Source: Mycobacterium numidiamassiliense (GTDB lineage Bacteria; Actinomycetota; Actinomycetes; Mycobacteriales; Mycobacteriaceae). From it: 64,000 nt of DNA. Every line of letters begins with the position of its first letter. Within the stretch, counting starts at the first letter, position 1. A program made the translations under genes and the position numbers. The stretch is taken from the NCBI RefSeq assembly GCF_900157365.1, contig NZ_FUEZ01000004.1, positions 2,777,066 to 2,841,065 on the forward strand, written 5' to 3'. The notes beneath the pieces were generated by a model, which saw only the letters and a list, made by a program, of their open reading frames with translations, searched no databases and was not told the origin of the DNA. Of the stretch, positions 7,621-16,040 are shown in pieces.

Positions 7621-10413
7621 TTATGCGCCGGGGCCGGGATCGGTCGTCTGCTTCGGAGCGGCCCGCACGTCGTCGATCTTGTATTGACGGGCCGCCGCGA
7701 CCGGCACGGACGGGTCGATTTCGCCGTCGCGGGCCAGCGCTTCGAGCACCGCCACCACTTGCGACTCGGCGTCGGTGTTGAAGAATCGCCGCGCCGCGGG
7801 CCTGGTGTCGGAGAAGCCGAACCCGTCGGTGCCCAGCGTCACGAAGGTGCCGGGGACCCACGGCCGGATCTGCTCGGGCACCGCGCGCATCCAGTCCGAC
7901 ACCGCGACGACAGGCCCGGTGATCCCGGACAGCGCCTTCGCCACGTATGGCACACCGGCGGGCTGGTCGGGGTGGCGCAGCTGCTCGCGCTGGATCGCCA
8001 CCCCGTCCCGGTTGAGTTCGCCCCAACTGGTCACCGACCACACGTCGGTGGCGACATCCCACTCCGTGGCCAGCATCTCGGCGGCCTTGAGCGCCCCCGG
8101 CATCGACACCCCGGACGACAGGATCTGGGCCTTGTTCGAGCGTTGCTCGGTGGCGGTGTGGTACCGGTACATGCCCCGCAGCACGCCTTCGGGATCGAAG
8201 TTCTCCGGCTCCGGCGGCTGAACGTACGGCTCGTTGTAGACGGTGATGTAGAAGTACACGTTCTCCGGGTTCTGCCCGAACATCCGGGCCAGCCCGCTTT
8301 CCACGATGTAGGCGATTTCGAAGGCGAACGCCGGGTCGTAGGCGACCACAGCCGGATTGGTGGCGGCCAGCAACAGCGAGTGCCCGTCGGCGTGCTGCAG
8401 GCCCTCGCCGGTCAGCGTGGTGCGTCCCGCGGTAGCCCCCAGCACGAATCCGCGCGCCATCTGGTCGGCGGCAGCCCAGAGGCCGTCGCCGGTGCGCTGG
8501 AATCCGAACATCGAATAGAAGATGTAGATCGGGATCATCGGCTCGTTGTGCGTCGCGTACGACGTGCCGGCCGCGGTGAACGACGCCGTCGAGCCCGCCT
8601 CGTTGATGCCCTCGTGCAGGATCTGCCCGATCTCACTTTCCTTGTACGCCAACATCAAATCGGCGTCCACGGCGGTGTACAGCTGGCCGAGGCGGTTGTA
8701 GATCTTCAGCGACGGGAACCACGAGTCCATGCCAAAGGTGCGGGCCTCGTCGGGAATGATCGGCACAATGCGCGGGCCAACCTCCTTGTCCCGCATCACT
8801 TCTTTGAAGGTTCGCACGATCGCCATGGTGGTGGCGACCTCCTGGTGCCCCGATCCCTTCTTCAGCGGGGCATAGATGTCGCGGCTGGGCTGCTTGAGGG
8901 CCTTGGCCTTTGTCCGGCGCTCCGGCAAAAAGCCACCCAGCGTGCGGCGGCGGTCCAGCATGTAGCGGATCTCGGGGGCATCGGGGCCGGGGTGATAGTA
9001 CGGCGGAAGGTAGGGGTCCTCTTCCAGCTGGCCGTCGCTGATCGGGATCCGGATGGCGTCGCGGAAGTCCTTAAGATCTTGCAGCGCAAGCTTTTTCATC
9101 TGATGCGTGGCGTTACGCCCCTGGAAGTGTGCGCCCAGCGAATAGCCCTTGATGGTCTTGGCCAGGATCACCGTCGGCTGACCCTTGTGGTCTACGGCGG
9201 CCCGGTAGGCGGCGTAAACCTTGCGGTAGTCGTGCCCACCGCGCTTGAGGTTCCAGATCTCGGAATCGCTCATGTCCTCGACGAGCGCCTTGGTGCGCGG
9301 GTCGCGGCCGAAGAAGTGGTCGCGCACATAGGCGCCGTCATTGGCCTTGTAGGTCTGGTAGTCGCCGTCGGGCGTGGTGTTCATCAGGTTCACCAGCGCG
9401 CCGTCGCGGTCGGCGTGCAGTAACGCATCCCACTCGCGTCCCCACACCACCTTGATGACGTTCCAGCCCGCACCGCGGAAGAAGGACTCCAGCTCCTGGA
9501 TGATCTTGCCGTTTCCGCGGACCGGCCCGTCCAGGCGCTGCAGGTTGCAGTTGATGACGAAGGTCAGATTGTCCAGCGCCTCGTTGGCGGCCACCTGGAT
9601 CAGCCCACGGCTTTCCGGTTCGTCCATCTCGCCGTCGCCGAGAAACGCCCACACATGCTGATCGGCGGTGTCCTTGATGCCGCGGTCGTGCAGGTAGTGA
9701 TTGAAGCGGGCCTGGTAGATCGCGTTCATCGGGCCCAGGCCCATCGAAACCGTCGGGAACTCCCAGAAATCCTGCATCAGCCGCGGGTGCGGGTAGGACG
9801 GCAGCCCACCGCCGGGGTGGCTGTGCTCCTGACGGAAGCCGTCGAGCTGATCGGCGCTCAGCCGCCCTTCGAGGAAGGCGCGCGCATAAATCCCCGGGGA
9901 GGCGTGGCCCTGGATGAAGATCTGGTCTCCTCCGCCCGAATGCGTCTTGCCGCGGAAGAAATGGTTGAAGCCGACCTCATAGAGCGCCGCCGACGAGGCA
10001 TAGGTCGAAATGTGGCCGCCCACACCGATTCCCGGACGCTGGGCGCGGTGCACCATGATGGCGGCGTTCCACCGGATCCAGGCCCGGTAGCGACGCTCGA
10101 CGTCTTCGTCACCGGGGAACCACGGTTCGAGCTCGGTGGGGATGGTGTTGACGTAGTCGGTCGACGTCAGCGCCGGGATGGCCACCCGTTGCTCGCCGGC
10201 CCGTTCCAGCAACCGCAACATCAGATACCGCGCGCGCGACGGTCCGGAGCGCTCCAGCAGTCCGTCGAAGGACTCCAGCCACTCCGAGGTCTCCTCGGGG
10301 TCGATGTCGGGCAGATACGACGCCACACCTTCGCGAATCACCCGAACCCGGTCGGGTTCGCTTCCGCTGCTTGGGGATTTGGCCAAATCGTGGCGCGCGA
10401 ACTCGGTGGTCAA
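7621..10413 (-). CDS. aceE: Pyruvate dehydrogenase E1 component AceE
   Basis: This is the homodimeric-type E1 that decarboxylates pyruvate with thiamine diphosphate and transfers acetyl to the lipoyl domains of DlaT, encoded at 55.2-57.0 kb. At 930 aa it is full length for the AceE family. The ThDP-binding motif GDGEMDEPESRG ... NCN is intact. The C-terminal transketolase halves include GEGLQHADGHS and YNEPYVQPPEPENFDPEG. The ATG start gives the conserved N-terminus MTTEFARHDLA. The gene is divergent from the lipoprotein gene at 10597; 10414-10596 holds both promoters. Confidence 0.97.
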   Translation of the reverse strand: MTTEFARHDLAKSPSSGSEPDRVRVIREGVASYLPDIDPEETSEWLESFDGLLERSGPSRARYLMLRLLERAGEQRVAIPALTSTDYVNTIPTELEPWFPGDEDVERRYRAWIRWNAAIMVHRAQRPGIGVGGHISTYASSAALYEVGFNHFFRGKTHSGGGDQIFIQGHASPGIYARAFLEGRLSADQLDGFRQEHSHPGGGLPSYPHPRLMQDFWEFPTVSMGLGPMNAIYQARFNHYLHDRGIKDTADQHVWAFLGDGEMDEPESRGLIQVAANEALDNLTFVINCNLQRLDGPVRGNGKIIQELESFFRGAGWNVIKVVWGREWDALLHADRDGALVNLMNTTPDGDYQTYKANDGAYVRDHFFGRDPRTKALVEDMSDSEIWNLKRGGHDYRKVYAAYRAAVDHKGQPTVILAKTIKGYSLGAHFQGRNATHQMKKLALQDLKDFRDAIRIPISDGQLEEDPYLPPYYHPGPDAPEIRYMLDRRRTLGGFLPERRTKAKALKQPSRDIYAPLKKGSGHQEVATTMAIVRTFKEVMRDKEVGPRIVPIIPDEARTFGMDSWFPSLKIYNRLGQLYTAVDADLMLAYKESEIGQILHEGINEAGSTASFTAAGTSYATHNEPMIPIYIFYSMFGFQRTGDGLWAAADQMARGFVLGATAGRTTLTGEGLQHADGHSLLLAATNPAVVAYDPAFAFEIAYIVESGLARMFGQNPENVYFYITVYNEPYVQPPEPENFDPEGVLRGMYRYHTATEQRSNKAQILSSGVSMPGALKAAEMLATEWDVATDVWSVTSWGELNRDGVAIQREQLRHPDQPAGVPYVAKALSGITGPVVAVSDWMRAVPEQIRPWVPGTFVTLGTDGFGFSDTRPAARRFFNTDAESQVVAVLEALARDGEIDPSVPVAAARQYKIDDVRAAPKQTTDPGPGA

Positions 10414-10582
10414 CTTCCGCTCCTGTTGTCGGCGGGGTTTTCTGCGTGCGTGTTCGTCACCATCGTGCCGTACCGGCGCCTCGGGCGGGTAACCGCAACC
10501 GATTCGCTAGCGAAGGGTTCCCCTCCAGTTTCGAAGCCGACACGAAGTCGGTGCGTCGGGGGCTTGGGGAATCCTGACCCGG

Positions 10583-10588
10583 TAACGT
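10583..10588 (+). promoter_or_regulatory. Candidate -10 element for a leaderless transcript
   Basis: TAACGT fits the mycobacterial TANNNT -10 pattern. It ends 8 nt before the GTG start of the lipoprotein gene, the spacing expected for a leaderless mRNA. No Shine-Dalgarno sequence is visible, which agrees. Confidence 0.4.
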
Positions 10589-10596
10589 CAGAAGCC

Positions 10597-11187
10597 GTGC
10601 TCAACAGAGGGCGTGCCATCTCACGCACGCATGGCGGGGACGTCTCGAAGCGAGGCGTGCTGGCGATCGGGTGCGTTGCCGCTGCGCTGATGGGCATCGT
10701 CGGATGTACGACCGTCACCAACGGAACGGCCACGCCCGACACCAAGGTCGCCCCCGCGTACCGGCAGTCCGTGTCGGCGTCGGTGTCCGCGTCGTCGGCG
10801 ACGTCGAGCGTCCGGGAGTCCCAGCGGCAGCAATCCCTGACGACCAAGGCCATTCGTTCCTCTTGCGAGTCGCTTGCCAACTCGAGCAAAGAAGCAATCG
10901 ACAAGGTGAATCTCTTTGTGGGGGCGTTCAATGCGGGCCGCAACACCGGCCCGACCGAAGGCCCGGCGATCGCTGCCCTCAATGACAGCGCCGCAACGGT
11001 TTCCAACAGCTTCAACGATGCGCTGTCGTCGCAGTTGAAGGATGCGTTCAACGCCTATGTGGACGCCGCCCACGCCGTGGCGAACGCCATCGGCACCCAC
11101 GCAGGGACCGGGGAATTCAACAAGCGGGTCGATCAGCTCAACGACACGAAGACCAAGGCGCTCAAACTCTGCCTGGCCTCCTTCTGA
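10597..11187 (+). CDS. Putative lipoprotein, Rv2240c-like
   Basis: The 196 aa product starts with a basic stretch, then a hydrophobic segment GVLAIGCVAAALMGIVGC. The Cys in GIVGC is a plausible lipobox, so the protein is probably lipidated and extracytoplasmic. The rest is Ser/Ala/Thr rich with one helical domain containing two further Cys (SSCESLANSS and KLCLASF) that could form a disulfide. Position next to aceE matches Rv2240c, whose function I do not know. The open frame continues far upstream through aceE antisense, but the GTG at 10597 is the first start giving an export signal. Confidence 0.75.
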   Translation: MLNRGRAISRTHGGDVSKRGVLAIGCVAAALMGIVGCTTVTNGTATPDTKVAPAYRQSVSASVSASSATSSVRESQRQQSLTTKAIRSSCESLANSSKEAIDKVNLFVGAFNAGRNTGPTEGPAIAALNDSAATVSNSFNDALSSQLKDAFNAYVDAAHAVANAIGTHAGTGEFNKRVDQLNDTKTKALKLCLASF

Positions 11188-11265
11188 GGCCGAGTGTGAC
11201 CCGGCTTCGGGTTGTGCGACGATAATCCCCAATCGCACGGCGCGCATGTTGAAGGAGGCTCCACG

Positions 11266-11688
11266 GTGGTCGCGGCGGATGACGCCTCTGACTTCGCTCG
11301 CAAGCTGGGCGTCCAACGAGATCAAGTTGTCCAAGAGTGGGGCTGGGACGAAGACACCGACGACAACATCCGCGCTGCGGTCGAGGACGCCTGCGGCAGC
11401 GAGTTGCTCGACGAGGACACCGACGAGGTGGTCGACGTCGCCCTGCTGTGGTGGCGAGACGGCGACGGCGACCTGGTAGACACCCTGATGGACGCGATCA
11501 GCCCGCTGGCCGAAGACGGCGTCATCTGGGTGCTGACCCCCAAGACCGGTAAGCCCGGCCACGTCCTGCCGGCCGAAATCGCTGAGGCCGCGCCCACGGC
11601 CGGGCTGATGCCGACCTCGTCGGTCAACCTCGGTGACTGGAGCGCCAGTCGGCTGGTACAGCCGAAGTCGCGCGCCGGGAAGCGTTGA
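11266..11688 (+). CDS. DUF3052 family protein, Rv2239c-like
   Basis: This 140 aa acidic cytosolic protein belongs to the actinobacterial DUF3052 family. It carries the conserved segments FARKLGVQRDQVVQEWGWD, DLVDTLMDAISPLAEDGVIW and the C-terminal SVNLGDWSASRLVQP. The GTG at 11266 is chosen because AAGGAGG lies 7 nt upstream; a longer frame from 11212 lacks such a site. Function is unknown. The stop codon overlaps the ahpE start (TGATG), so the two are co-translated. Confidence 0.87.
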   Translation: MVAADDASDFARKLGVQRDQVVQEWGWDEDTDDNIRAAVEDACGSELLDEDTDEVVDVALLWWRDGDGDLVDTLMDAISPLAEDGVIWVLTPKTGKPGHVLPAEIAEAAPTAGLMPTSSVNLGDWSASRLVQPKSRAGKR

Positions 11689-12158
11689 TGCTGCCGGTCG
11701 GCACAACCGCCCCGGACTTCACCCTGCGCGACCAGAACCAGCAGCCCGTCACCCTCAGCGGTTATCGCGGTGCCAAAAACGTCCTGCTGGCGTTCTTCCC
11801 GCTGGCGTTTACCCGGATCTGCCAGGGCGAGCTGGACCGGTTGCAGGATCACCTACCCGATTTCGAGAACGACGACAGTGTGGCGCTGGCCATCTCGGTG
11901 GGGCCGCCGCCCACGCACAAGGTCTGGTCGACCGAGAGTGGCTTTCTGTTTCCGGTGCTGTCGGACTTCTGGCCGCACGGTGAAGTCAGCCGGGCCTATG
12001 GCGTCTTCAACGAGCACGCGGGCTACCCCAACCGCGGCACCTTCGTCATCGACCGGGCGGGGATCATCCGATTCGCGGAGATGAAAGAGCCCGGAGAGGC
12101 GCGCGATCAGCGGTTGTGGACCGAGGCCTTGGCGGCTCTGAAGGGCGCAACGTTTTGA
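11688..12158 (+). CDS. ahpE: 1-Cys peroxiredoxin AhpE
   Basis: AhpE reduces hydroperoxides and peroxynitrite through a single catalytic cysteine. Starting at ATG 11688 gives 156 aa and places the peroxidatic residue at Cys45 in FPLAFTRICQGEL, the same number as in M. tuberculosis AhpE; this supports ATG over the TTG three bases upstream. The segment GTFVIDRAGIIRFAEMK is typical of the family. There is no resolving Cys. The M. tuberculosis residue before ICQ is Gly and here is Arg (FTRICQ), close to the active site. Confidence 0.95.
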   Translation: MLPVGTTAPDFTLRDQNQQPVTLSGYRGAKNVLLAFFPLAFTRICQGELDRLQDHLPDFENDDSVALAISVGPPPTHKVWSTESGFLFPVLSDFWPHGEVSRAYGVFNEHAGYPNRGTFVIDRAGIIRFAEMKEPGEARDQRLWTEALAALKGATF

Positions 12159-12184
12159 GTGCTTGCCCTCTGGGCGTGTAACCT
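12155..12184 (+). promoter_or_regulatory. Candidate promoter of tRNA-Val
   Basis: TTGAGT (12155-12160), an 18 bp spacer and TAACCT (12179-12184) fit a SigA promoter. They would start transcription a few bases before the tRNA at 12196. The -35 overlaps the ahpE stop codon. Confidence 0.45.
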
Positions 12185-12195
12185 GCCTGCGGCAC

Positions 12196-12270
12196 GGGCG
12201 CGTAGCTCAGTGGTAGAGCTCTGGTTTTACACACCAGCGGTCGGCGGTTCGATACCGTCCGCGCCCACCA
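12196..12270 (+). tRNA. tRNA-Val (anticodon UAC)
   Basis: The cloverleaf is complete. The acceptor stem GGGCGCG pairs with CGCGCCC. The D-arm has GCTC..GAGC, the anticodon stem CTGGT/ACCAG encloses the loop TTTACAC, giving anticodon UAC, and the T-arm is GGCGG-TTCGATA-CCGTC. The 3' CCA is encoded (12268-12270). It sits between ahpE and the accessory P450 gene. Confidence 0.95.
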
Positions 12271-12348
12271 ACATTCGTGCAGGTCATTCGGCCAGGTCTT
12301 GGAGGTCGGCGAGTACCCTCGACGTATTCGATTGTCAGAGGCGAGCAC

Positions 12349-13662
12349 ATGAACCTGGGCATCAAGCGCCGAGTGCATTGGGCGGCGGGGTACGGAGTTT
12401 CCCGCGCGCTGCTAAAGCTGCTGGCACGCCGAGGTGATCCGTTGGCACAGCTGGTCATCGATACCGACCAGCCTGAGAACGTGTATCAACTTGTCGAAGA
12501 GGTACGCCTGCGCGGGCGTTTCTCGGCATTCCTGGGTGGTGGCTTGGCCACCGCTGACGCGTCGATCGTCCGTGAAGTGTTGAGAGACGACCGATTCAGG
12601 ACGATCAAACCGCGGGATCGGTCACCGAGTCGCCTCGCCCGGTGGATCCTGGCCAAGACCGATCCGAACGTGCTGAATGCTACCGAGCCGCCGTCGATGC
12701 TGGTCACCGATTCTCCCGAGCACGCGCGGTTGCGTCGCCTGGTGTCACGTGCGTTTACTCCGCGGGCACTCGAGGGGCTTCGGCGTCAAATTCAGCAGAC
12801 GGCCGACAATCTGTTGGATGGCCTGGACGGCGACGCCACCTGCGACTTGATCGCCGGCTACACGGCTCGAATTCCCCTCGAAGTCATCGCTGGAATGCTC
12901 GGAATACCCCGTGCGGAGATCCCATATCTGCATGAATTCGGTGAGCCTGGAACCAGGCTCATCGCCAGCGCGGCGCCATCCTGGTGGGACTTCCAGGTAT
13001 CGATGGAGGCATTGACCGAGTTCGAGCAGTACCTCGCGATGCATGTCGAGCGGCTGCGTCAGCGCGGCGCCGACGACAGCATCCTGGCGGCCGTCTTGCA
13101 GGACGGTGACCTCTCCGATTCCGAGGTCCGGATGTTCGCGGCGCTGCTGCTCGGCGCGGGGTTCATTACGACGACCCACGTCCTCGGTAAAGCGGTCGTG
13201 ACACTCGTTCGGCATCCCGATCAGCTGGACCGCCTCCTGGCGAATCCGGAGGGCTGGCCCAACGCGGTCGAGGAGATGTTGCGCTACGACACTGCCATTC
13301 AATGGGGAGGCAGGGTTGCTACCGAGGCACTCGACATACATGGTCAAACCGTTCATGCGGGCCAGTTCATATTGCTGCTGCTTGGCGGAGCCAACCGCGA
13401 TCCGGCAATCTTCGACCGCCCTGACGAATTCGATAGCACCCGCGCCAACGCGCGCGAACACGTCAGTTTCGGCAGCGGTATTCACGTCTGCCTGGGCGCG
13501 GCACTGGCACGCATGGAACTGCAGATCGGCCTGCAGTCGTTGTTTGCGCGTTTCCCGCAGTTGACCCTGGCGGGTGAGCCGACGCTGAATGACAGCATGG
13601 CACTGCACGGCCTCAGTCACTTGCCAGTGCGCCTGCGACCCGCAGCAGTCGTCGCTTCCTAA
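12349..13662 (+). CDS. Cytochrome P450 with atypical I-helix
   Basis: This 437 aa soluble bacterial P450 carries the heme-ligand motif FGSGIHVCLG with Cys near residue 381 and the ExxR motif in VEEMLRYDT. The PERF-like region follows (DPAIFDRPDEFDSTR). The I-helix, near residues 270-275, reads GAGFITTTH, so the usual acidic residue of AGx(D/E)T is Ile. That loss normally affects proton delivery to bound dioxygen. The N-terminus (RRVHWAAGYG ... RRGDPLAQL) resembles mycobacterial CYP140-type enzymes, a tentative placement. ATG chosen over an upstream in-frame start that would overlap the tRNA. It lies between tRNA-Val and an epoxide hydrolase and is absent at this site in M. tuberculosis. Confidence 0.93.
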   Translation: MNLGIKRRVHWAAGYGVSRALLKLLARRGDPLAQLVIDTDQPENVYQLVEEVRLRGRFSAFLGGGLATADASIVREVLRDDRFRTIKPRDRSPSRLARWILAKTDPNVLNATEPPSMLVTDSPEHARLRRLVSRAFTPRALEGLRRQIQQTADNLLDGLDGDATCDLIAGYTARIPLEVIAGMLGIPRAEIPYLHEFGEPGTRLIASAAPSWWDFQVSMEALTEFEQYLAMHVERLRQRGADDSILAAVLQDGDLSDSEVRMFAALLLGAGFITTTHVLGKAVVTLVRHPDQLDRLLANPEGWPNAVEEMLRYDTAIQWGGRVATEALDIHGQTVHAGQFILLLLGGANRDPAIFDRPDEFDSTRANAREHVSFGSGIHVCLGAALARMELQIGLQSLFARFPQLTLAGEPTLNDSMALHGLSHLPVRLRPAAVVAS

Positions 13663-13735
13663 TCGATCTCGACTCGTGCGCGAGCGCAAAAGATTAACGG
13701 GCGCCGTGGTGCCGGTTGTGGCAGTGTCTGGGGAC

Positions 13736-13984
13736 GTGGGCGAGCTACCCGGTCTTGAAGGCGCGAGTGCGGGACGGACAGCGCCGGCCGTTGGGCCACT
13801 ATCGGCCGATCAGCAGCCGGCGACCAAGGCGGATCTGTATGCGGCGGTGGACGCGCTACGCGGCGACGTGCGCGAGCTGCTCGACGAGGTCCGCAAGCTG
13901 ATTCGGCAGGCCGATCGCCTTGTCGGCGAGGCCGAGCGGGCCAAGGGCGCGCACCCCGGCACCTTCGACGACGATCAGTGGTGA
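13736..13984 (+). CDS. Small hypothetical protein with amphipathic helix
   Basis: The product is about 82 aa (start uncertain: GTG at 13706, 13724 or 13736). It has a disordered Gly/Ala/Pro N-terminus and a charged helical segment DLYAAVDALRGDVRELLDEV followed by RKLIRQADRLVGEAERAKG, which could form a coiled coil. Its position between P450 and epoxide hydrolase, near the Rv2237 homologue, suggests it may match the small gene Rv2237A. No function is known. Confidence 0.5.
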   Translation: MGELPGLEGASAGRTAPAVGPLSADQQPATKADLYAAVDALRGDVRELLDEVRKLIRQADRLVGEAERAKGAHPGTFDDDQW

Positions 13985-14041
13985 CACGGCGGTAGCCGGG
14001 GCGGCTGTGGCCGGGTTCGCGGTCGGCGGCACTATGAACGG

Positions 14042-15172
14042 GTGAAGCCGTTTCGAATCGACGTTCCCGACGACGTACTCGAGGATCTGCGCACGCGTTT
14101 GGCGCGCACCCGTTGGCCGGAAGCCGAATGCGTGGACGACTGGACGCAGGGCATTCCACTGGACTACACCCGAGACCTGGCCGACTACTGGGCGACCACA
14201 TACGACTGGCGGTCGCGGGAGGCCGCGCTCAACCGCTTCGACCAGTTCGTCACCGAAATCGGTGGATTGGACGTTCATTTCATCCACCAGCGCTCGCCAC
14301 ACGAGAATGCCTTCCCCTTGGTGATCACGCACGGCTGGCCCGGCTCAATCGTGGAGTTCCAGAAGGTGATTGAGCCGCTGACCAATCCGGCGTCCGGGCG
14401 CGCCGAAGACGCCTTCCATGTGGTGTGCCCATCGCTGCCCGGCTACGGCTTCTCCGGCCGGCCCAGCCGCACCGGGTGGGGAGTGGAGAAGATCGCCGAG
14501 GCGTGGGAGACGCTGATGGGAGGCCTCGGCTACGACCGCTACGGCGCCCAGGGCGGCGACTGGGGCGCGGCCGTCACCACCCAGCTCGGGCGAAACGGCA
14601 GCACTGGCGACAACCACTGCGCAGCAATACATTTGAATATGCCGATCGGCGCGCCAACGAAGGAGGCGCTCGCTGATCCCACCCCTGAGGAACAACAGGC
14701 CCTGGCTTCGCTGCGTGAGCACCAGAAGTGGGGCACCGGCTATTCCAAGCAGCAGTCCACGCGGCCGCAGACGCTGGGCTACGGGCTGGTCGATTCGCCC
14801 GCCGGCCAGCTGGCCTGGATCGTCGAAAAGTTCTGGGCCTGGACGGATTGCGACGGGCACCCCGAGAACGCGTTGACCCGAGACGAACTCCTCGACAACG
14901 TGATGATCTATTGGGTGACCGGCACGGCCACTTCCTCGGCCCGCTTGTACTGGGAGAGCTTCCGAACGTTCCGCGGCGGAGATCGCGTCGAATTGCCCAC
15001 GGGCGTAGCCTCTTTCCCTCGTGAGTTGTTGAAGCCGCCGCGCAGCTGGTGCGAGCCGGCCTACAACATCACGCACTGGACCGACATGCCGAAGGGTGGG
15101 CATTTCGCGGCCTTCGAGCAACCGGAATTGTTCGTCGACGACGTCCGTGCATTCTTCGCGACCGTGCGCTAG
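14042..15172 (+). CDS. Epoxide hydrolase, microsomal/juvenile-hormone type (EHN domain)
   Basis: The 376 aa protein has an N-terminal EHN domain (FRIDVPDDVLEDLRTRLART, residues about 4-110) and an alpha/beta-hydrolase core. The oxyanion motif is HGWPGS (98-102), the nucleophile is Asp173 in GGDWGA, and His354 lies in GGHFAAFEQPE. The family opens epoxides to vicinal diols. It follows the P450 gene in the same orientation, so an epoxidation-then-hydrolysis pair is a reasonable inference. GTG start. Confidence 0.9.
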   Translation: MKPFRIDVPDDVLEDLRTRLARTRWPEAECVDDWTQGIPLDYTRDLADYWATTYDWRSREAALNRFDQFVTEIGGLDVHFIHQRSPHENAFPLVITHGWPGSIVEFQKVIEPLTNPASGRAEDAFHVVCPSLPGYGFSGRPSRTGWGVEKIAEAWETLMGGLGYDRYGAQGGDWGAAVTTQLGRNGSTGDNHCAAIHLNMPIGAPTKEALADPTPEEQQALASLREHQKWGTGYSKQQSTRPQTLGYGLVDSPAGQLAWIVEKFWAWTDCDGHPENALTRDELLDNVMIYWVTGTATSSARLYWESFRTFRGGDRVELPTGVASFPRELLKPPRSWCEPAYNITHWTDMPKGGHFAAFEQPELFVDDVRAFFATVR

Positions 15173-15180
15173 GCGCTCGT

Positions 15181-16005
15181 CTAGACGATCCGCCAGCCGC
15201 GTCGCGCCCGAAAACGCATGTCCCACAAGTAAAGTTGGTAGCCGAAGATCCAGACACGTTGGGGGATCAGCCGATCGGCCAGCCGCAGGGCGGTCAGCAG
15301 ACGTTCGAATCGGCGCTGCTGGCCCGGTGACCAGTCGAGCTGCATCATCGACCGGAACTCCGGGGACAAGAATCCCGTCGTCGCGAAAAGGTTGAACGGC
15401 CCCGCCAGCGCGTTGAGCGGCCACGGCAGAAAGACCACGGATGCCACTCCGCGCAGATGCTCGCGGACCGGCGGGTCGATGCGCAGCTCCTCGAGTGAGC
15501 GCTTCCAGTACTCGTCGAATGCAACCCGGTCCGCCGGCCACATCCGTTCGGCCACTTGCAGTGTGGTGCCCAGCCGCTTGGCGTCGCGGTAGACCACATC
15601 GGCGGTCGTGTCGTCTAGAGGGCCATAGAGAAACTCGTGCTGGTCGACAAAGTAGCGATACAGGCACGCGGCCACCCACAGCTGCAATTTGGGGTCAAAA
15701 GCATTGTAGGACAACGGGCTCGACGGCCGAGACCGGACCTGCCGGTGCGCGACGTCCACCGCATTGCGGATCAGCGCGCGGTCGGACTCGGTTCCGATGG
15801 TCGCGACCGCGAGGTAGGTGCCGGTGGTACGGGCCCGCTTGAATGGATGCTTGTAGACATTGCCGCTGTCCACCGGGCTTTCCAGCACGCCGTACCCGAC
15901 ACCCGGCAATGACAGCTGCATGATCACGTTCGCGGCGGGCAGCAATGTCGCTGCCGGGTTCAGCAGGTCGGCGACCCGGGTTACGCGCCGCTTCGTCGGC
16001 ACCAT
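15181..16005 (-). CDS. DUF2236 / MpaB-family oxygenase-like protein, Rv2237 homologue
   Basis: The 274 aa product belongs to the DUF2236 family (ER-bound oxygenase MpaB, latex-clearing-protein superfamily), in which characterised members bind heme. Family segments visible are FKRARTTGTYLAVATIGTES, LYRYFVDQHEFLYG and DRVAFDEYWKRSLEEL. The specific substrate is unknown. It is convergent with the epoxide hydrolase (8 bp apart) and divergent from cobD with only 35 bp between, so their promoters must overlap or one or both be leaderless. Confidence 0.85.
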   Translation of the reverse strand: MVPTKRRVTRVADLLNPAATLLPAANVIMQLSLPGVGYGVLESPVDSGNVYKHPFKRARTTGTYLAVATIGTESDRALIRNAVDVAHRQVRSRPSSPLSYNAFDPKLQLWVAACLYRYFVDQHEFLYGPLDDTTADVVYRDAKRLGTTLQVAERMWPADRVAFDEYWKRSLEELRIDPPVREHLRGVASVVFLPWPLNALAGPFNLFATTGFLSPEFRSMMQLDWSPGQQRRFERLLTALRLADRLIPQRVWIFGYQLYLWDMRFRARRGWRIV

Positions 16006-16040
16006 GAGTTCGAGTAGACCACCTATGAGACGCTGCCGGG

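Noticed and set aside
7606..9423. 605-codon open frame antisense to aceE
   Set aside because: Shadow of aceE, rich in Arg/His/Gly/Val, with no start signal and no domain.
9655..10596. Long in-frame upstream extension of the lipoprotein gene
   Set aside because: It runs antisense through aceE and would bury the signal peptide in the middle of the protein.
12196..15180. tRNA-Val as the attachment site of an integrative element
   Set aside because: No second copy of the tRNA 3' end, no integrase and no mobility genes were seen in the window; only gene gain next to a tRNA can be stated.
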